This document shows positions 27,216 to 35,897 of a DNA stretch of 64,000 nucleotides, piece after piece. The stretch lies in assembly GCF_000426605.1 (NCBI RefSeq), contig NZ_AUFR01000001.1, positions 186,001 to 250,000 of the forward strand, read 5' to 3'. The stretch comes from Propionibacterium acidifaciens DSM 21887 (GTDB taxonomy: Bacteria; Actinomycetota; Actinomycetes; Propionibacteriales; Propionibacteriaceae). A program made the translations under genes and the position numbers. Position 1 is the stretch's first letter; each line of letters begins with the position of its first letter. Under the pieces are notes generated by a model. It saw only the letters and a program-made list of their open reading frames with translations, was not told where the DNA came from and did no database searches.

Positions 27216-28384
27216 CAGCGGTGCCTCCCCAGACGATGACGGTGGATGCTCGGTCGGGGTCTGGTCGGCTGCTCGAGGAAGGCCCGGACGGTGTCGAGGT
27301 AGGGGCCGATCGGCAGCAGGAAGGAGTCGTGGCCCCAGGGCGCCCTGATCTCGCGGAAGCTGACCGGCAGGCCCCGAGACTGCAGCTGGCGGACGATGCG
27401 GCGCGAGTGGGCGGTGCCGAAGCGCCAGTCGGAGTCGAAGCTCATGACCAGGTACTTCAGGCCGGTGCCGGCCACCGCGTCCATGGCGGTGGGGTCGGCG
27501 AACGGGTCGAAGTAGTCCATGACGCGGGTCAGGTACAGATAGCTGAGGGCGTCGAAGCGATTCACGAAGACGGCGCCCTGGTGGTCGAGGTAGCTCTCGA
27601 CGGCGAAGTCGACGCCGAAGCCGGGACGGCGGTCGTCGTGCTGGGGGCGGCGGGCGAACTTCTCCTCGAAGCCCTCCTCGCTCGTGTAGGTGATGTGCGC
27701 CATCATGCGTGCCACGGCCAAGCCGACGTCAGGGCTCGTGCCCTCGACGACGAAGCGTCCGTCGTGGAAGTTCTCGTCGCGCATGATGGCCTCGCGGCCG
27801 ACGGCGCTGAAGGCGATGTTCTGGGCCGTCAGCCGGCTGGAGCTGGCCACGACGACCGCCTGGTCCATGTCGCCGGGGTGGGTCAGCGACCAGTCGAGCA
27901 CCTGCATGCCGCCGAGGGAGCCGCCGACGGCCGCATGGAGGTGGTCCACTCCGAGGGCGCGCATGAGCGTCCGGTGCACGGTGACGAAGTCGTGCATGTC
28001 GAGGAGGGGAAAGTCCAGGCCGTAGGGCTCGCCGGTGGCCGGGTCGAGGTCGGACGGGCCGGTCGTGCCCCGGCAGCCGCCGAGGAGGTTCGAGGAGATG
28101 ACGAACCAGCGGTTCGTGTCGATGGCCTTGCCCGGCCCGATCATGACGTCCCACCAGCCGGGACGGGCGTCGCCCTCGTGCCAGAGGGCGGCGTGGGCGT
28201 CGCCGGTGAGGGCGTGACAGATGTAGACGGCGTTGTCGCGGGCCTTGTTCAGGGTGCCGTAGGTCTCGTAGGCGACGGTGACCTCCTCAAGCCGTCCCCC
28301 GTGCACGAAGTCGAGAGGCCTGGTCCGGTCGAACAGCCGGATCCGTTTCGTCTCGACGAGCGTCCTGGGCTCGGCCGATGTCAT
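27215..28384 (-). CDS. metX: Homoserine O-acetyltransferase (alpha/beta-hydrolase type)
   Basis: MetX acetylates L-homoserine, the first committed methionine step. The 389-residue protein has the nucleophile motif GGSLGGMQ (Ser about 163) and the acid/His ends FDSDWRFG and GHDSF. The ATG at 28384 has AGGAG 6 nt upstream. TAGAGT (minus, about 28446-28451) may be its -10. I looked for and did not see a SAM riboswitch upstream. It forms an operon with metW. Confidence 0.94.
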   Translation of the reverse strand: MTSAEPRTLVETKRIRLFDRTRPLDFVHGGRLEEVTVAYETYGTLNKARDNAVYICHALTGDAHAALWHEGDARPGWWDVMIGPGKAIDTNRWFVISSNLLGGCRGTTGPSDLDPATGEPYGLDFPLLDMHDFVTVHRTLMRALGVDHLHAAVGGSLGGMQVLDWSLTHPGDMDQAVVVASSSRLTAQNIAFSAVGREAIMRDENFHDGRFVVEGTSPDVGLAVARMMAHITYTSEEGFEEKFARRPQHDDRRPGFGVDFAVESYLDHQGAVFVNRFDALSYLYLTRVMDYFDPFADPTAMDAVAGTGLKYLVMSFDSDWRFGTAHSRRIVRQLQSRGLPVSFREIRAPWGHDSFLLPIGPYLDTVRAFLEQPTRPRPSIHRHRLGRHR

Positions 28385-28509
28385 GGACTCACTCCTGGGG
28401 ACTCGGTACGCGCGCCGTCCCGCGGCGCCGGGTTCGCGGCCCAACTCTAGTCGCCGGTGCCGCGCCCTCCGGTGCACCGTCGCCGGGCGCGGACACGGGG
28501 CCCGGCGGC

Positions 28510-29517
28510 TCAGCCCGGTGAGGTGTGCGCGGCGGCCGGGTCGACGGGCTCGGCGGTGATGCCCTTGTCGGCGAGGAAGACGCTCATGGCGCTCCACCGG
28601 TCGTCGTGCTGGGCGCCGAAGTCGTCCCCGTACAGGGCGTTGGTGGCCTCGAGGGTCGCCCTGGCCCTCGCGCGCTGCTCGTCGTCGGTGAGCGTGGTGA
28701 CGTACCGGGCGGACAGGTCGACGGCCCCGTCCGGGTCGGCGGCACAGTCCGCGGCGGCGCGGCGGAGCGCGCGCAGCAGGCCCGCGAGCTCGTCGCCCCG
28801 CCCGGCGACGGTGTCCGCCATGGCGCCCAGGCCGAGGCCGACCAGCGGGGTGCCCTCGCCGGGAGCGATCTCGCGGATGCCGAAGCCGGCCTGCTCGAAC
28901 TGGACCGCGTCGTTGTTGGAGAAGCCGACGACGGCGTCCACCTTGCCGGTCATGAGGGCCGACTGCTGGGTGAAGCCGATGGTCCGGATGTCGACGTCGT
29001 CGCGGCTCAGGCCGGCCTCGTCGAGCAGTGCGAGCAGCGTGTACCAGGTCTCGCCGTACTCGCCGGGCACCCCGATCGAGTGGCCGCGCAGGTCGGCCAG
29101 GGAGGTGATCGGCGAGTCGGCCGGGACGATGAGCTCGCCGGGGTAGCTCTGGTAGATCGTGGCGACGTCGACGACGTCGACGCCCTGGGAGCGGTTGACC
29201 ATCATCTCGTCGCCGCCCGCGTAGACGACGTCCTCGTCCCCGGCCTGCAGGGCGCCCAGCAGCGGTTCGGAGCCGCCGTGGTGGCGCAGCGTCACGTCGA
29301 GGCCCTCGTCCGCGAAGTAGCCCTTCTCGGCCGCCACGTAGAACGGCGAGAACTGGATGTCGGCCGTGTAGGTGAGGCCCACGACGAGCGGCGCGCCGCC
29401 CGAGGAGGACGCGGACGACGCGGACCCTCCGGTCCCAGAGCAGGCCGTGGCGACGAGCGCCACGCCCAGGGCCAGCAGCAGGGCCCGCCGCAGACGGCGG
29501 GCGCGGGAAGGGATCAT
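28510..29517 (-). CDS. ribY: Lipoprotein substrate-binding protein, probable riboflavin-related ABC transporter
   Basis: This is a 335-residue NMT1/ThiY-type periplasmic-binding protein. The N-terminus is a lipoprotein signal with lipobox VATACSG (Cys about 26), followed by a Ser/Gly linker. The binding domain begins VVGLTYTADIQFSPFYVAAEKGYF. NMT1 relatives bind thiamine precursors, but the FMN riboswitch at the head of this operon points to riboflavin or a precursor (RibXY type). The start overlaps the permease stop. No ATP-binding subunit is encoded in the window. Confidence 0.75.
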   Translation of the reverse strand: MIPSRARRLRRALLLALGVALVATACSGTGGSASSASSSGGAPLVVGLTYTADIQFSPFYVAAEKGYFADEGLDVTLRHHGGSEPLLGALQAGDEDVVYAGGDEMMVNRSQGVDVVDVATIYQSYPGELIVPADSPITSLADLRGHSIGVPGEYGETWYTLLALLDEAGLSRDDVDIRTIGFTQQSALMTGKVDAVVGFSNNDAVQFEQAGFGIREIAPGEGTPLVGLGLGAMADTVAGRGDELAGLLRALRRAAADCAADPDGAVDLSARYVTTLTDDEQRARARATLEATNALYGDDFGAQHDDRWSAMSVFLADKGITAEPVDPAAAHTSPG

Positions 29518-30437
29518 GCGATCAGCTCCTCGTCAGGGATGCGGGCGCCGGGGCCCGGACGGTCCGGGGCGGCGTGCGGGCCGTCGACCGCGGCCGCGGA
29601 GGGCAGCGGACGCCCGAGGACGGGCCCCGGCTCTGCGCCGGGGCCCGCGCCGTCGGAGGCGCGGTAGGGGTCGGTGAGGCGCTCCACGAGCGTGAGGGCG
29701 GCGTGGATGGCGACGGCGAGCGCGCACAGCACGATGAGCGTGGCGAACAGCCCGGTGGTGTCGGCGGTGGCCGACTCGACCGACACGATCATGCCCAGGC
29801 CCTTGCCCCCCATGACGAACTCGCCGACCACGGCCCCGGTGATGGACAGGGTGAAGCCGTTGCGTATGCCGGTGAGGATCGCGGCCCGGGCCATCGGCGC
29901 CTCGATGTGGACGATCATCGCCGGCCCGGAGGCGCCGTCGAGCTCGGCGGCCTCGGTGATCTCGTCGTCGATGGTGCGGAGGCCCAGCACCGTCGACAGG
30001 ACGAGCGGGAAGAGGACGAGCAGGGTGCACAGCAGGACGATCGGCGTCAGCCCGTAGCCGACCCAGATGACCAGCAGCGGTGCGAGCGCCACGGCCGGGA
30101 TCGCCTGCGAGGCGGCCAGATAGGGCGAGAACGCGGCATCGGCGGAGCGGAGATGGGCGATGAGATAGCCGATCGGCAGGGCGACGACGGTCGCGAGGGC
30201 GCAGCCGAGCACGGCCTCCCAGATCGTCGCGAGCGTGCGGTGCAGGAGGGCACCGGTCCGCAGATCGGCGACGAGGCGGGCGAGGACCCGGCCCGGGCCG
30301 GGGAGCAGGGCGGTCGGGACGGTGCCCGAGGAGGCGACGAACTGCCAGGCGGCGAGCAGGACGACGAGCACGACCACGGGCGCACCGATGCGCAGCCCCA
30401 GGGGCATCGCCGCCCGAACCGCCTTGATCGTCCTCAT
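29514..30437 (-). CDS. ribX: ABC transporter permease, probable riboflavin uptake
   Basis: This 307-residue inner-membrane permease has six predicted helices. Its EAA-type loop is EAAELDGASGPAMIVHIEAPMA (about 175-196), as in SsuC/ThiX/TauC permeases. The Pro/Ala-rich C-terminal tail of about 45 residues is unusual. The ATG at 30437 has GGGAGAG 8 nt upstream; the ATG at 30458 is an alternative. It is the first gene after the FMN riboswitch. Specificity for riboflavin is inferred from the riboswitch. Confidence 0.78.
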   Translation of the reverse strand: MRTIKAVRAAMPLGLRIGAPVVVLVVLLAAWQFVASSGTVPTALLPGPGRVLARLVADLRTGALLHRTLATIWEAVLGCALATVVALPIGYLIAHLRSADAAFSPYLAASQAIPAVALAPLLVIWVGYGLTPIVLLCTLLVLFPLVLSTVLGLRTIDDEITEAAELDGASGPAMIVHIEAPMARAAILTGIRNGFTLSITGAVVGEFVMGGKGLGMIVSVESATADTTGLFATLIVLCALAVAIHAALTLVERLTDPYRASDGAGPGAEPGPVLGRPLPSAAAVDGPHAAPDRPGPGARIPDEELIA

Positions 30438-30535
30438 CGGCCGCGTCTCTCCCGTCATCGCGTCATGACCGGGGCGCGGCCCGGGCGCGCGTCGGGCTGC
30501 GCGGCCGTCCGGCCGCGACCCGCGAGGGCCCGCAC

Positions 30536-30650
30536 GTGCTCTCCCATCCGGACTGTCACCGTCGGCACCGGAATCCCACCGGTTCGGCCAGCTCTGGGCT
30601 GGTTCGCGGGCTGTCACCGCCGGTTCGGGTTTTCACCGACCCCGGGCACA
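30536..30650 (-). promoter_or_regulatory. FMN riboswitch (RFN element)
   Basis: Read on the minus strand, the element has the conserved RFN blocks: GGTGAAAACCCGAACCGGCGGT, then CAGCCCGCGA, then GAACCGGTGGGATTCCGGTGCCGAC, then GGTGACAGTCCGGATGGGAGAG. P1 is closed by GTGC (30646-30649) with GCAC (30536-30539). A hairpin CGCGGCC-GGAC-GGCCGCG (30500-30517) in the leader is the likely expression platform. FMN binding should shut off the transporter genes ribX and ribY downstream. Confidence 0.93.
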
Positions 30651-30665
30651 TTGATCGTCGGAAGA

Positions 30666-30671
30666 ACTATA
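30666..30671 (-). promoter_or_regulatory. -10 box TATAGT for the riboswitch transcript
   Basis: TATAGT on the minus strand places the transcription start near 30659, about 10 nt before riboswitch helix P1. Confidence 0.55.
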
Positions 30672-30725
30672 GCCCGGCCCGTCCGGAGCCGGAGGACCGC
30701 TCATTCCGGGCGTGGCGCCGGGCGG

Positions 30726-32306
30726 TCAGACCCGGGCCGTGTCGGCGGGCCGCTCCGCAACCGGCGCCTCGGGCCGGGCGTGCGCCGGGTAGAGGGCGGC
30801 GACCGCGACGGTGGCGAGGGCGACGACGCCCGAGCAGACGCCCAGGCCGAGGGCCGTCCCCGAGGAGTAGGCCTCGCGCATGGTGACGACCAGCTCGTCC
30901 ATGCCGCGGGCCGAGGCCATGGGGAAGGCCTCGCCGGCCGAGCTCAGCACCTTCTCGCGGGTCGCCCCGTCGAGGGCCCCGACCGTCGCGCTGCCGGCGA
31001 GCCGGGCCCGGTAGGTCGAGGCCAGCAGGCTGCCGATGACGGCGACCCCGAGGGCGCTGCCCACCTGCATGAGCGCGCTGTTGGTGGCCGAGCCCGCGCC
31101 CTCCGAGGCCGGCGGCAGGGAGTCCATGACGGCCTGCGTCGCGGCCGGCATGAGCATGCCGGCCCCCAGGCCGAAGGCGCAGGCCCCGACGACGAGGTGC
31201 GAGTAGGCCATCGACGAACCGGTCACGGCCAGGGCTCCGAATCCGAGGGCGACGAGGACGAGCCCGGCGATGACGGTGCGCTTGATGCCGATCGCGCCGA
31301 GCACCTTCGGGGCGCTCACCGCGCCGACGAGCATGCAGGCCGCGACGGGCATGATCGCCAGCCCGGATTGCCAGGGCGTGAAGGCGAGGACGTACTGCAT
31401 GTACTGGGTCAGGACGAACAGGGCGCCCGCTCCCCCGCCGGTGACCAGGCCCGAGACCGCGACGGAGACGGCGAAGGGTCGCCGTGCGAACAGGCTCAGG
31501 TCGAGCAGCGGGGCCTCGGCCCGCATCTGCACCCAGACGAACAGGCCGAGCACGACGAGGCCGACGAGCGCGGCGCCGATGACGAGGGGCGAGGCCAGGC
31601 CGAGGCCGGGCGCGGAGATGACGGCCCAGCACAGCACCGACAGGCCGATGATCGAGGCGGCCATGCCGAGCCAGTCGATGCGCTCGTCGGCGCGCTCGGG
31701 CGCGGCGTGCGGCAGCATCCAGACGCCCCCTAGGAGGCAGAGCACGGCGAGCGGCACGTTGACGAGGAAGATCGACGACCAGCCGAAGTGCGCCAGGAGG
31801 GCGCCCGACAGCAGCGGGCCCACCGCCGCCCCGGCGCCGTTGGCGCCGGACCAGATGGCGAAGGCCGTCGTCCGCTCGGCGGGGCGGCGGAAGAGGACGG
31901 AGACCTCGGCAAGCGTCGACGGCGTGAGCAGGGCCGCGCCGACGCCGGTGAGGGCGCGCGCCGCGACGAGCATGACCGTGCCGCGGGAGAGGGCGGCCAC
32001 GACCGAGCAGGCGCCGAACAGGGCGACGCCCGTCGTGAAGGTGCGTTTGCGCCCCCAGCGGTCGACGAGGCTGCCGGCCACGAGCAGGAAGCCCGCATAG
32101 GTGAGCTGGTAGGAGTCCACGGTCCACTGCAGGGCGTCGTTGGTGGCGTGCAGCTCGCGTGCCAGGGTCGGCAGGGCGATGTTGAGGATCGTGTTGTCCA
32201 TCGAGGCCATGAGCAGCGCGACGGAGAGGACGACGAGCCCCCACCACCGGCGCCGCTCGACGCGGATGCGCGCCGTGCGGGCCGGGGCGCTCTGCTGGGA
32301 ACTCAC
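30726..32306 (-). CDS. DHA2-family (EmrB/QacA) multidrug MFS exporter
   Basis: This 526-residue transporter has about 14 membrane helices. Motifs include MASMDNTILNIALP (motif D1, helix 1), SLVDRWGRKRTF (motif A, loop 2-3) and the antiporter motif C-like segment SGANGAGAAVGPLLSGALL (helix 5). It should expel cationic or hydrophobic drugs by proton exchange. The GTG start at 32306 lies 6 nt after GAAAAT and inside an inverted repeat, so repression at the start codon is likely. The regulator is not next to it. Confidence 0.9.
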   Translation of the reverse strand: MSSQQSAPARTARIRVERRRWWGLVVLSVALLMASMDNTILNIALPTLARELHATNDALQWTVDSYQLTYAGFLLVAGSLVDRWGRKRTFTTGVALFGACSVVAALSRGTVMLVAARALTGVGAALLTPSTLAEVSVLFRRPAERTTAFAIWSGANGAGAAVGPLLSGALLAHFGWSSIFLVNVPLAVLCLLGGVWMLPHAAPERADERIDWLGMAASIIGLSVLCWAVISAPGLGLASPLVIGAALVGLVVLGLFVWVQMRAEAPLLDLSLFARRPFAVSVAVSGLVTGGGAGALFVLTQYMQYVLAFTPWQSGLAIMPVAACMLVGAVSAPKVLGAIGIKRTVIAGLVLVALGFGALAVTGSSMAYSHLVVGACAFGLGAGMLMPAATQAVMDSLPPASEGAGSATNSALMQVGSALGVAVIGSLLASTYRARLAGSATVGALDGATREKVLSSAGEAFPMASARGMDELVVTMREAYSSGTALGLGVCSGVVALATVAVAALYPAHARPEAPVAERPADTARV

Positions 32307-32328
32307 CGGTGGATTTTCTCACCACCGG
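32306..32328. promoter_or_regulatory. Operator-like inverted repeat over the exporter promoter
   Basis: CCGGTGG (32306-32312) and CCACCGG (32322-32328) flank a 9-nt AT-rich spacer that contains the minus-strand -10 box GAAAAT (32313-32318). The left arm overlaps the GTG start codon. Confidence 0.5.
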
Positions 32329-32470
32329 GACTCGGGGCCGGCACCCGACCCGCCGAGCCCCGTGCCCACCCCGGGGGCCGCCGCTCCCCCGGGCGGGCAC
32401 GGGACGGGGAGGCCTCAATCCTCCGGGGGACGGACACTGCGTCCTGCGGTGGACGCGGTCGGTGGCGGGC

Positions 32471-33577
32471 TCAGCGGTCGACGCGGGCGTTGCCGCCGCC
32501 GGCCAGCCTGAGCACATCGGCGAGGGAGGCCATCGAGGTGTCGCCCGGGGTCGTCATGGCCAGGGCGCCGTGAGCCGCGCCGTACTCGACGCAGGTGGCC
32601 AGCGGCTCGTCGGTCAGCAGGCCGTAGACGAGCCCGGATGCGAAGGAGTCGCCGCCGCCGACGCGGTCGAGGATCTCCATGCCCTCGCGCCGGGCGGCCT
32701 GGACGAGGCCGTCGTGCCTGCTCCAGGCGAGAGCGCCCCAGTCGTTGCGGGAGGCCGAGCGCACCCCGCGCAGGGTCGTGGCGATGACCCCGATGTTCGG
32801 GTAGGCCGCTGCGACGGTCTCGATCATGGCGCCGAAGCCCTCGACCGGCAGGTCGGTGAGGTCCTCGTCCACGCCCTCGACCTCGAAGCCGAGGGCGGCG
32901 GTGAAGTCCTCCTCGTTGCCGATCATGACGTCGACGTAGCGGGCGAGCTCCCGGTTGACCTCGCGGGCGCGTTCCTGCCCGCCGATGGCCCGCCACAGGC
33001 TCGGGCGGTAGTTCAGGTCGTAGGAGACGGTCGTGCCGGCCTCGTGGGCCGCCCTGACGACGTCGAGGCAGGTCCGGGCCGCCTGCTCGGAGAGCGCCGC
33101 GTAGATGCCGCCGGTGTGCAGCCAGCGCACGCCGGCCCCGGTGAACAGCCCGTCGAGGTCGAAGTCCTCGGCCCTGACCTGCGAGGCGGCGGTGCTGCCG
33201 CGGTCGGAGACGCCGACCGAGCCGCGGACGCCGAAGCCGCGCTCGGTGAAGTTCAGGCCGTTGCGGACCGTGCGCCCCACGCCGTCGCCGGGAACCCAGA
33301 CGATGTTCGAGGTGTCGACGCCGCCGGCCTCGACGAAGTCCTCGACCAGGTGGCCGATCTCGTTGTCGACGAGGCTCGTCAGAACGGTGGTGCGCAGGCC
33401 GAAGACCTTGTGCAGGCCGCGGATCACGTTGTACTCGCCGCCGCCCTCCCAGGCCCGGAAGGCCCGGGCGGTGCGGATGCGGCCCTCGCCGGGGTCCAGT
33501 CGCAGCATGACCTCGCCGAGGCCCGCGGCGTCGAAGGCGCACCGTTCCGCGGGGCGCAGGGTGATGTCGGCAGTCAT
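32471..33577 (-). CDS. kdgK: PfkB-family sugar kinase, probable 2-dehydro-3-deoxygluconokinase
   Basis: This 368-residue ribokinase-fold enzyme has an N-terminal substrate loop GGGEYNVIRGL (about 40) and the C-terminal anion hole/catalytic Asp RVGGGDSFASGL (about 308). The adjoining KDPG aldolase gene and IclR regulator indicate phosphorylation of 2-keto-3-deoxygluconate to KDPG. The ATG at 33577 is 7 nt from GAGGAG; an ATG at 33583 overlaps the eda stop but is too close to the ribosome site. It is longer than E. coli KdgK (309), so another keto-sugar substrate is possible. Confidence 0.82.
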   Translation of the reverse strand: MTADITLRPAERCAFDAAGLGEVMLRLDPGEGRIRTARAFRAWEGGGEYNVIRGLHKVFGLRTTVLTSLVDNEIGHLVEDFVEAGGVDTSNIVWVPGDGVGRTVRNGLNFTERGFGVRGSVGVSDRGSTAASQVRAEDFDLDGLFTGAGVRWLHTGGIYAALSEQAARTCLDVVRAAHEAGTTVSYDLNYRPSLWRAIGGQERAREVNRELARYVDVMIGNEEDFTAALGFEVEGVDEDLTDLPVEGFGAMIETVAAAYPNIGVIATTLRGVRSASRNDWGALAWSRHDGLVQAARREGMEILDRVGGGDSFASGLVYGLLTDEPLATCVEYGAAHGALAMTTPGDTSMASLADVLRLAGGGNARVDR

Positions 33578-33579
33578 CG

Positions 33580-34257
33580 TCATTCTCCTCGTTTCGTTTC
33601 GCTCGGGTCGTTCCGCCCGGGGCCGGGTCGCAGCGCCCGGACGGTGTCGACGGCCTCGGCGACGAGCCCGGTGACGCGGTCGAACTCGCCGGCGTCGACG
33701 AGCCCCGTCGGGACCATCCAGGAGCCGCCGACGGCGGGGACGCGGTCGAGGGCCAGGTACTGGCCCACGGTGTCCGCGGCGATGCCGCCGGTGGGCACGA
33801 ACCGCACCCCGGGGAACGGGCCGGACAGGGCCCTGATGGTCGCCGGGCCGCCGAGGGCGGCGGCCGGGAAGAATTTGACGGTCGAGAGGCCGGAGGTGAC
33901 GGCGGCGGTCATGTCGGTGGCGGTCGCGACGCCCGGCAGGACCGGCACGCCGAGCCCGAGGCACTCGTCGACGACCGCCTGGCTGTAGCCGGGGCTGACG
34001 ATGAAGCTCGCGCCGGCGGCGAGGGCGCGGTGCACCTGCTCGACGGCAAGGACGGTCCCCGCGCCGACGAGCAGATCGCCACGGGCGGCCATGGCCGCGA
34101 TCGACTCGGCCGCCGCGTCGGTGCGGAAGGTCACCTCGGCGACGGGAAGTCCCCCGGCGACGAGGGCCCGGGCGAGGCCGTCGGCCCGATCGGCGCGGTC
34201 GAGGACGACGACGGGGATGATCCTGTGGGCTGTGATGGCGGGCAGGTCCACTGGCAT
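33580..34257 (-). CDS. eda: KDPG/KHG aldolase
   Basis: Eda cleaves 2-keto-3-deoxy-6-phosphogluconate to pyruvate and glyceraldehyde-3-phosphate. The 225-residue protein has the catalytic Glu/Arg in VAEVTFRT (about 42) and the Schiff-base Lys in VKFFPA (about 131), with the phosphate loop PTGGI. AAGGGAAA lies before the ATG at 34257. It is the first gene of an eda-kdgK operon under an IclR-type operator. Confidence 0.92.
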   Translation of the reverse strand: MPVDLPAITAHRIIPVVVLDRADRADGLARALVAGGLPVAEVTFRTDAAAESIAAMAARGDLLVGAGTVLAVEQVHRALAAGASFIVSPGYSQAVVDECLGLGVPVLPGVATATDMTAAVTSGLSTVKFFPAAALGGPATIRALSGPFPGVRFVPTGGIAADTVGQYLALDRVPAVGGSWMVPTGLVDAGEFDRVTGLVAEAVDTVRALRPGPGRNDPSETKRGE

Positions 34258-34303
34258 TGCGGTTTCCCTTCGGTTCGTGGCACCCGGGCTCCACACGCTG
34301 GAT

Positions 34304-34320
34304 GTTTCATATAATGAAAC
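34304..34320. promoter_or_regulatory. IclR-type operator over the eda-kdgK promoter
   Basis: GTTTCAT-ATA-ATGAAAC is a perfect 7-bp inverted repeat matching the TGAAAC/GTTTCA half-sites typical of KdgR/IclR regulators. On the minus strand TTGGAG, 17 nt and TATATG overlap it, so binding would block eda-kdgK. The plus strand also carries TATAAT (34310-34315). Confidence 0.7.
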
Positions 34321-34501
34321 TCGGGATTTGCTCCAAGAAACAGTTGCAGCATACGCCTCGTGGGCGTCGATTCCGGCTCGAGGGCCGCGGAGGCCGTGGG
34401 TAGGGAGCATCGGGGCGGGGCCGCCCGAGGCGCAGGGCGGATCACGCGGGGCGCACCGCCCGCCGGGTCCGTCGGGCGGTTCGGTCGCGCCGCCCCGGGC
34501 C

Positions 34502-35275
34502 TCACACGTGCAGTGCCGGCAGGGCGATGCCGACCGGGAGCAGGGGCGGGACGACGTCCCGGACGGCCCGGAGCAGCTCGGTGCGGCGCCTGGCGGTGAA
34601 CGTGGATGCGAAGGTCGTCACGCTCATGGCCCCGGCCGGCTGGTTTCCGCGCAGCAGTGGCACGCCGAGGCAGGCGATGCCCGGCTCGTTCTCCTCGACC
34701 TCGAAGGAGTAGCCGTGCCCGCGGGCGAAGCCGATCATCCCCCACAACCGGTCGGCGCGCTCCGGTCCGCCGGCCGGGACGTAGGCGTCCAGCTGCTGGC
34801 GCTCGACGGCCGTGAAGGCGAGGATGGCCCGGCCCAGCGCGGTGTCGGCGACCGGGACCGTGCGGCCGATGTCGGACCACACGCGGATCGTGCGCGAGGG
34901 CTCGACCTTGTCGAGGTAGACGACCCGGTCGCCCCGCATCACGCCGAGGTGGACGAGCTCGTCGACCTCGCGGGACAGGGCGACGAGCGCCGGGTGCATG
35001 CCCGAGGCGAGGGAGTCGCCCTCGAAGTGGCGGGTGGCGAGGGCCAGCGCCGCCGGGCCGAGGGTGTAGCTCCCCGACTCGGGGTCCTGCTGGACGTAGT
35101 CGCGGCAGCGCATGGTCGACAGGGCGCGGTAGGCGGTCGACTTGTTCATGCCGACGCGCGCGCAGATGTCGGCGAGGGAGGAGCCTGCGGTCCCGAGCCG
35201 CGACAGGTCGTCGAGCAGCACCAGGGCGCGGTCGATCGCCTCGATGCGTGTCGGCCCGTTGCCCGTACCGGCCAT
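34502..35275 (-). CDS. IclR-family transcriptional regulator (KdgR-like)
   Basis: This 257-residue regulator has an N-terminal winged HTH (about 8-70: SLADICARVGMNKSTAYRALSTM) and a C-terminal GAF-like effector domain (about 80-250) with GVPLLRGNQPAGAMSVT. The ATG at 35275 has GGAGGG upstream; the longer frame to 35371 is unsupported. It lies just upstream of eda-kdgK on the same strand and most probably binds the GTTTCAT palindrome between them. Confidence 0.88.
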   Translation of the reverse strand: MAGTGNGPTRIEAIDRALVLLDDLSRLGTAGSSLADICARVGMNKSTAYRALSTMRCRDYVQQDPESGSYTLGPAALALATRHFEGDSLASGMHPALVALSREVDELVHLGVMRGDRVVYLDKVEPSRTIRVWSDIGRTVPVADTALGRAILAFTAVERQQLDAYVPAGGPERADRLWGMIGFARGHGYSFEVEENEPGIACLGVPLLRGNQPAGAMSVTTFASTFTARRRTELLRAVRDVVPPLLPVGIALPALHV

Positions 35276-35349
35276 CGGACGGCTCCCTCCGTTGCGAAGC
35301 ACCTGATGCGCCCGCGGTGCCCGGGCCTGCCGGGCACCGCGGTGGGCGC

Positions 35350-35814
35350 TCAGGCCATGACCTGCTCCCACTCGTCGCGGTGGGCGAGCATCTCGGAGAC
35401 CGCGGCCCGGGCCGCGTCAAGGCTGTGATGGGCGCCCCAGCCGCATTGGATCTCGTTCGCCGCGGGCACCTCGGTCAGGGCGAGGACGTCGCGCAGGGTC
35501 CGCTCGACGAGTTCGCAGGTGGCGGGCACGTCGGGCTCGCCCACCATGATGAGGTAGAAGCCGGTCTGGCAGCCCATCGGGCCGAAGTCGATGACGGCGT
35601 CGCTGTGGTTGCGCACGCACTCGGCGAAGGAGTGCTCGATCGAGTGCACGGCCGTCATCTCGAGGTGCTCACGGTTGGGCTGGCAGAAGCGCACGTCGTA
35701 CTTCGTGAGCACGTCGCCGTCGGGCAGCCGCTTCACATCGGCGACCCGGACGAACGGCGCCGCCACCGCGCGGTGGTCCAGGTTGAAGCTCTCCACGTTC
35801 ATGCGTTCGGGCAC
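35350..35814 (-). CDS. luxS: S-ribosylhomocysteine lyase LuxS
   Basis: LuxS splits S-ribosylhomocysteine into homocysteine and DPD, the precursor of the AI-2 signal. The 154-residue protein has the metal site HSIEH (about 58-62) and Cys in QCGWGAHHS (about 129), plus the substrate cysteine in RFCQPN. The GTG at 35814 with AGGAAGGA 6 nt upstream is preferred over the ATG at 35802, which has no ribosome site. It recycles the product of SAM-dependent methylation. Confidence 0.95.
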   Translation of the reverse strand: MPERMNVESFNLDHRAVAAPFVRVADVKRLPDGDVLTKYDVRFCQPNREHLEMTAVHSIEHSFAECVRNHSDAVIDFGPMGCQTGFYLIMVGEPDVPATCELVERTLRDVLALTEVPAANEIQCGWGAHHSLDAARAAVSEMLAHRDEWEQVMA

Positions 35815-35897
35815 GGTCGTCCTTCCTCGCGGTTCTCCGTCCGACCATCTCGCAAACCGGGCCCGCTGACAAGTCGGCGGGCCCGGGGGCGATGGTC

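Noticed and set aside
28385-28509. Possible SAM or other riboswitch before metX
   Set aside because: No conserved riboswitch blocks were found; only a short leader with a possible TAGAGT box.
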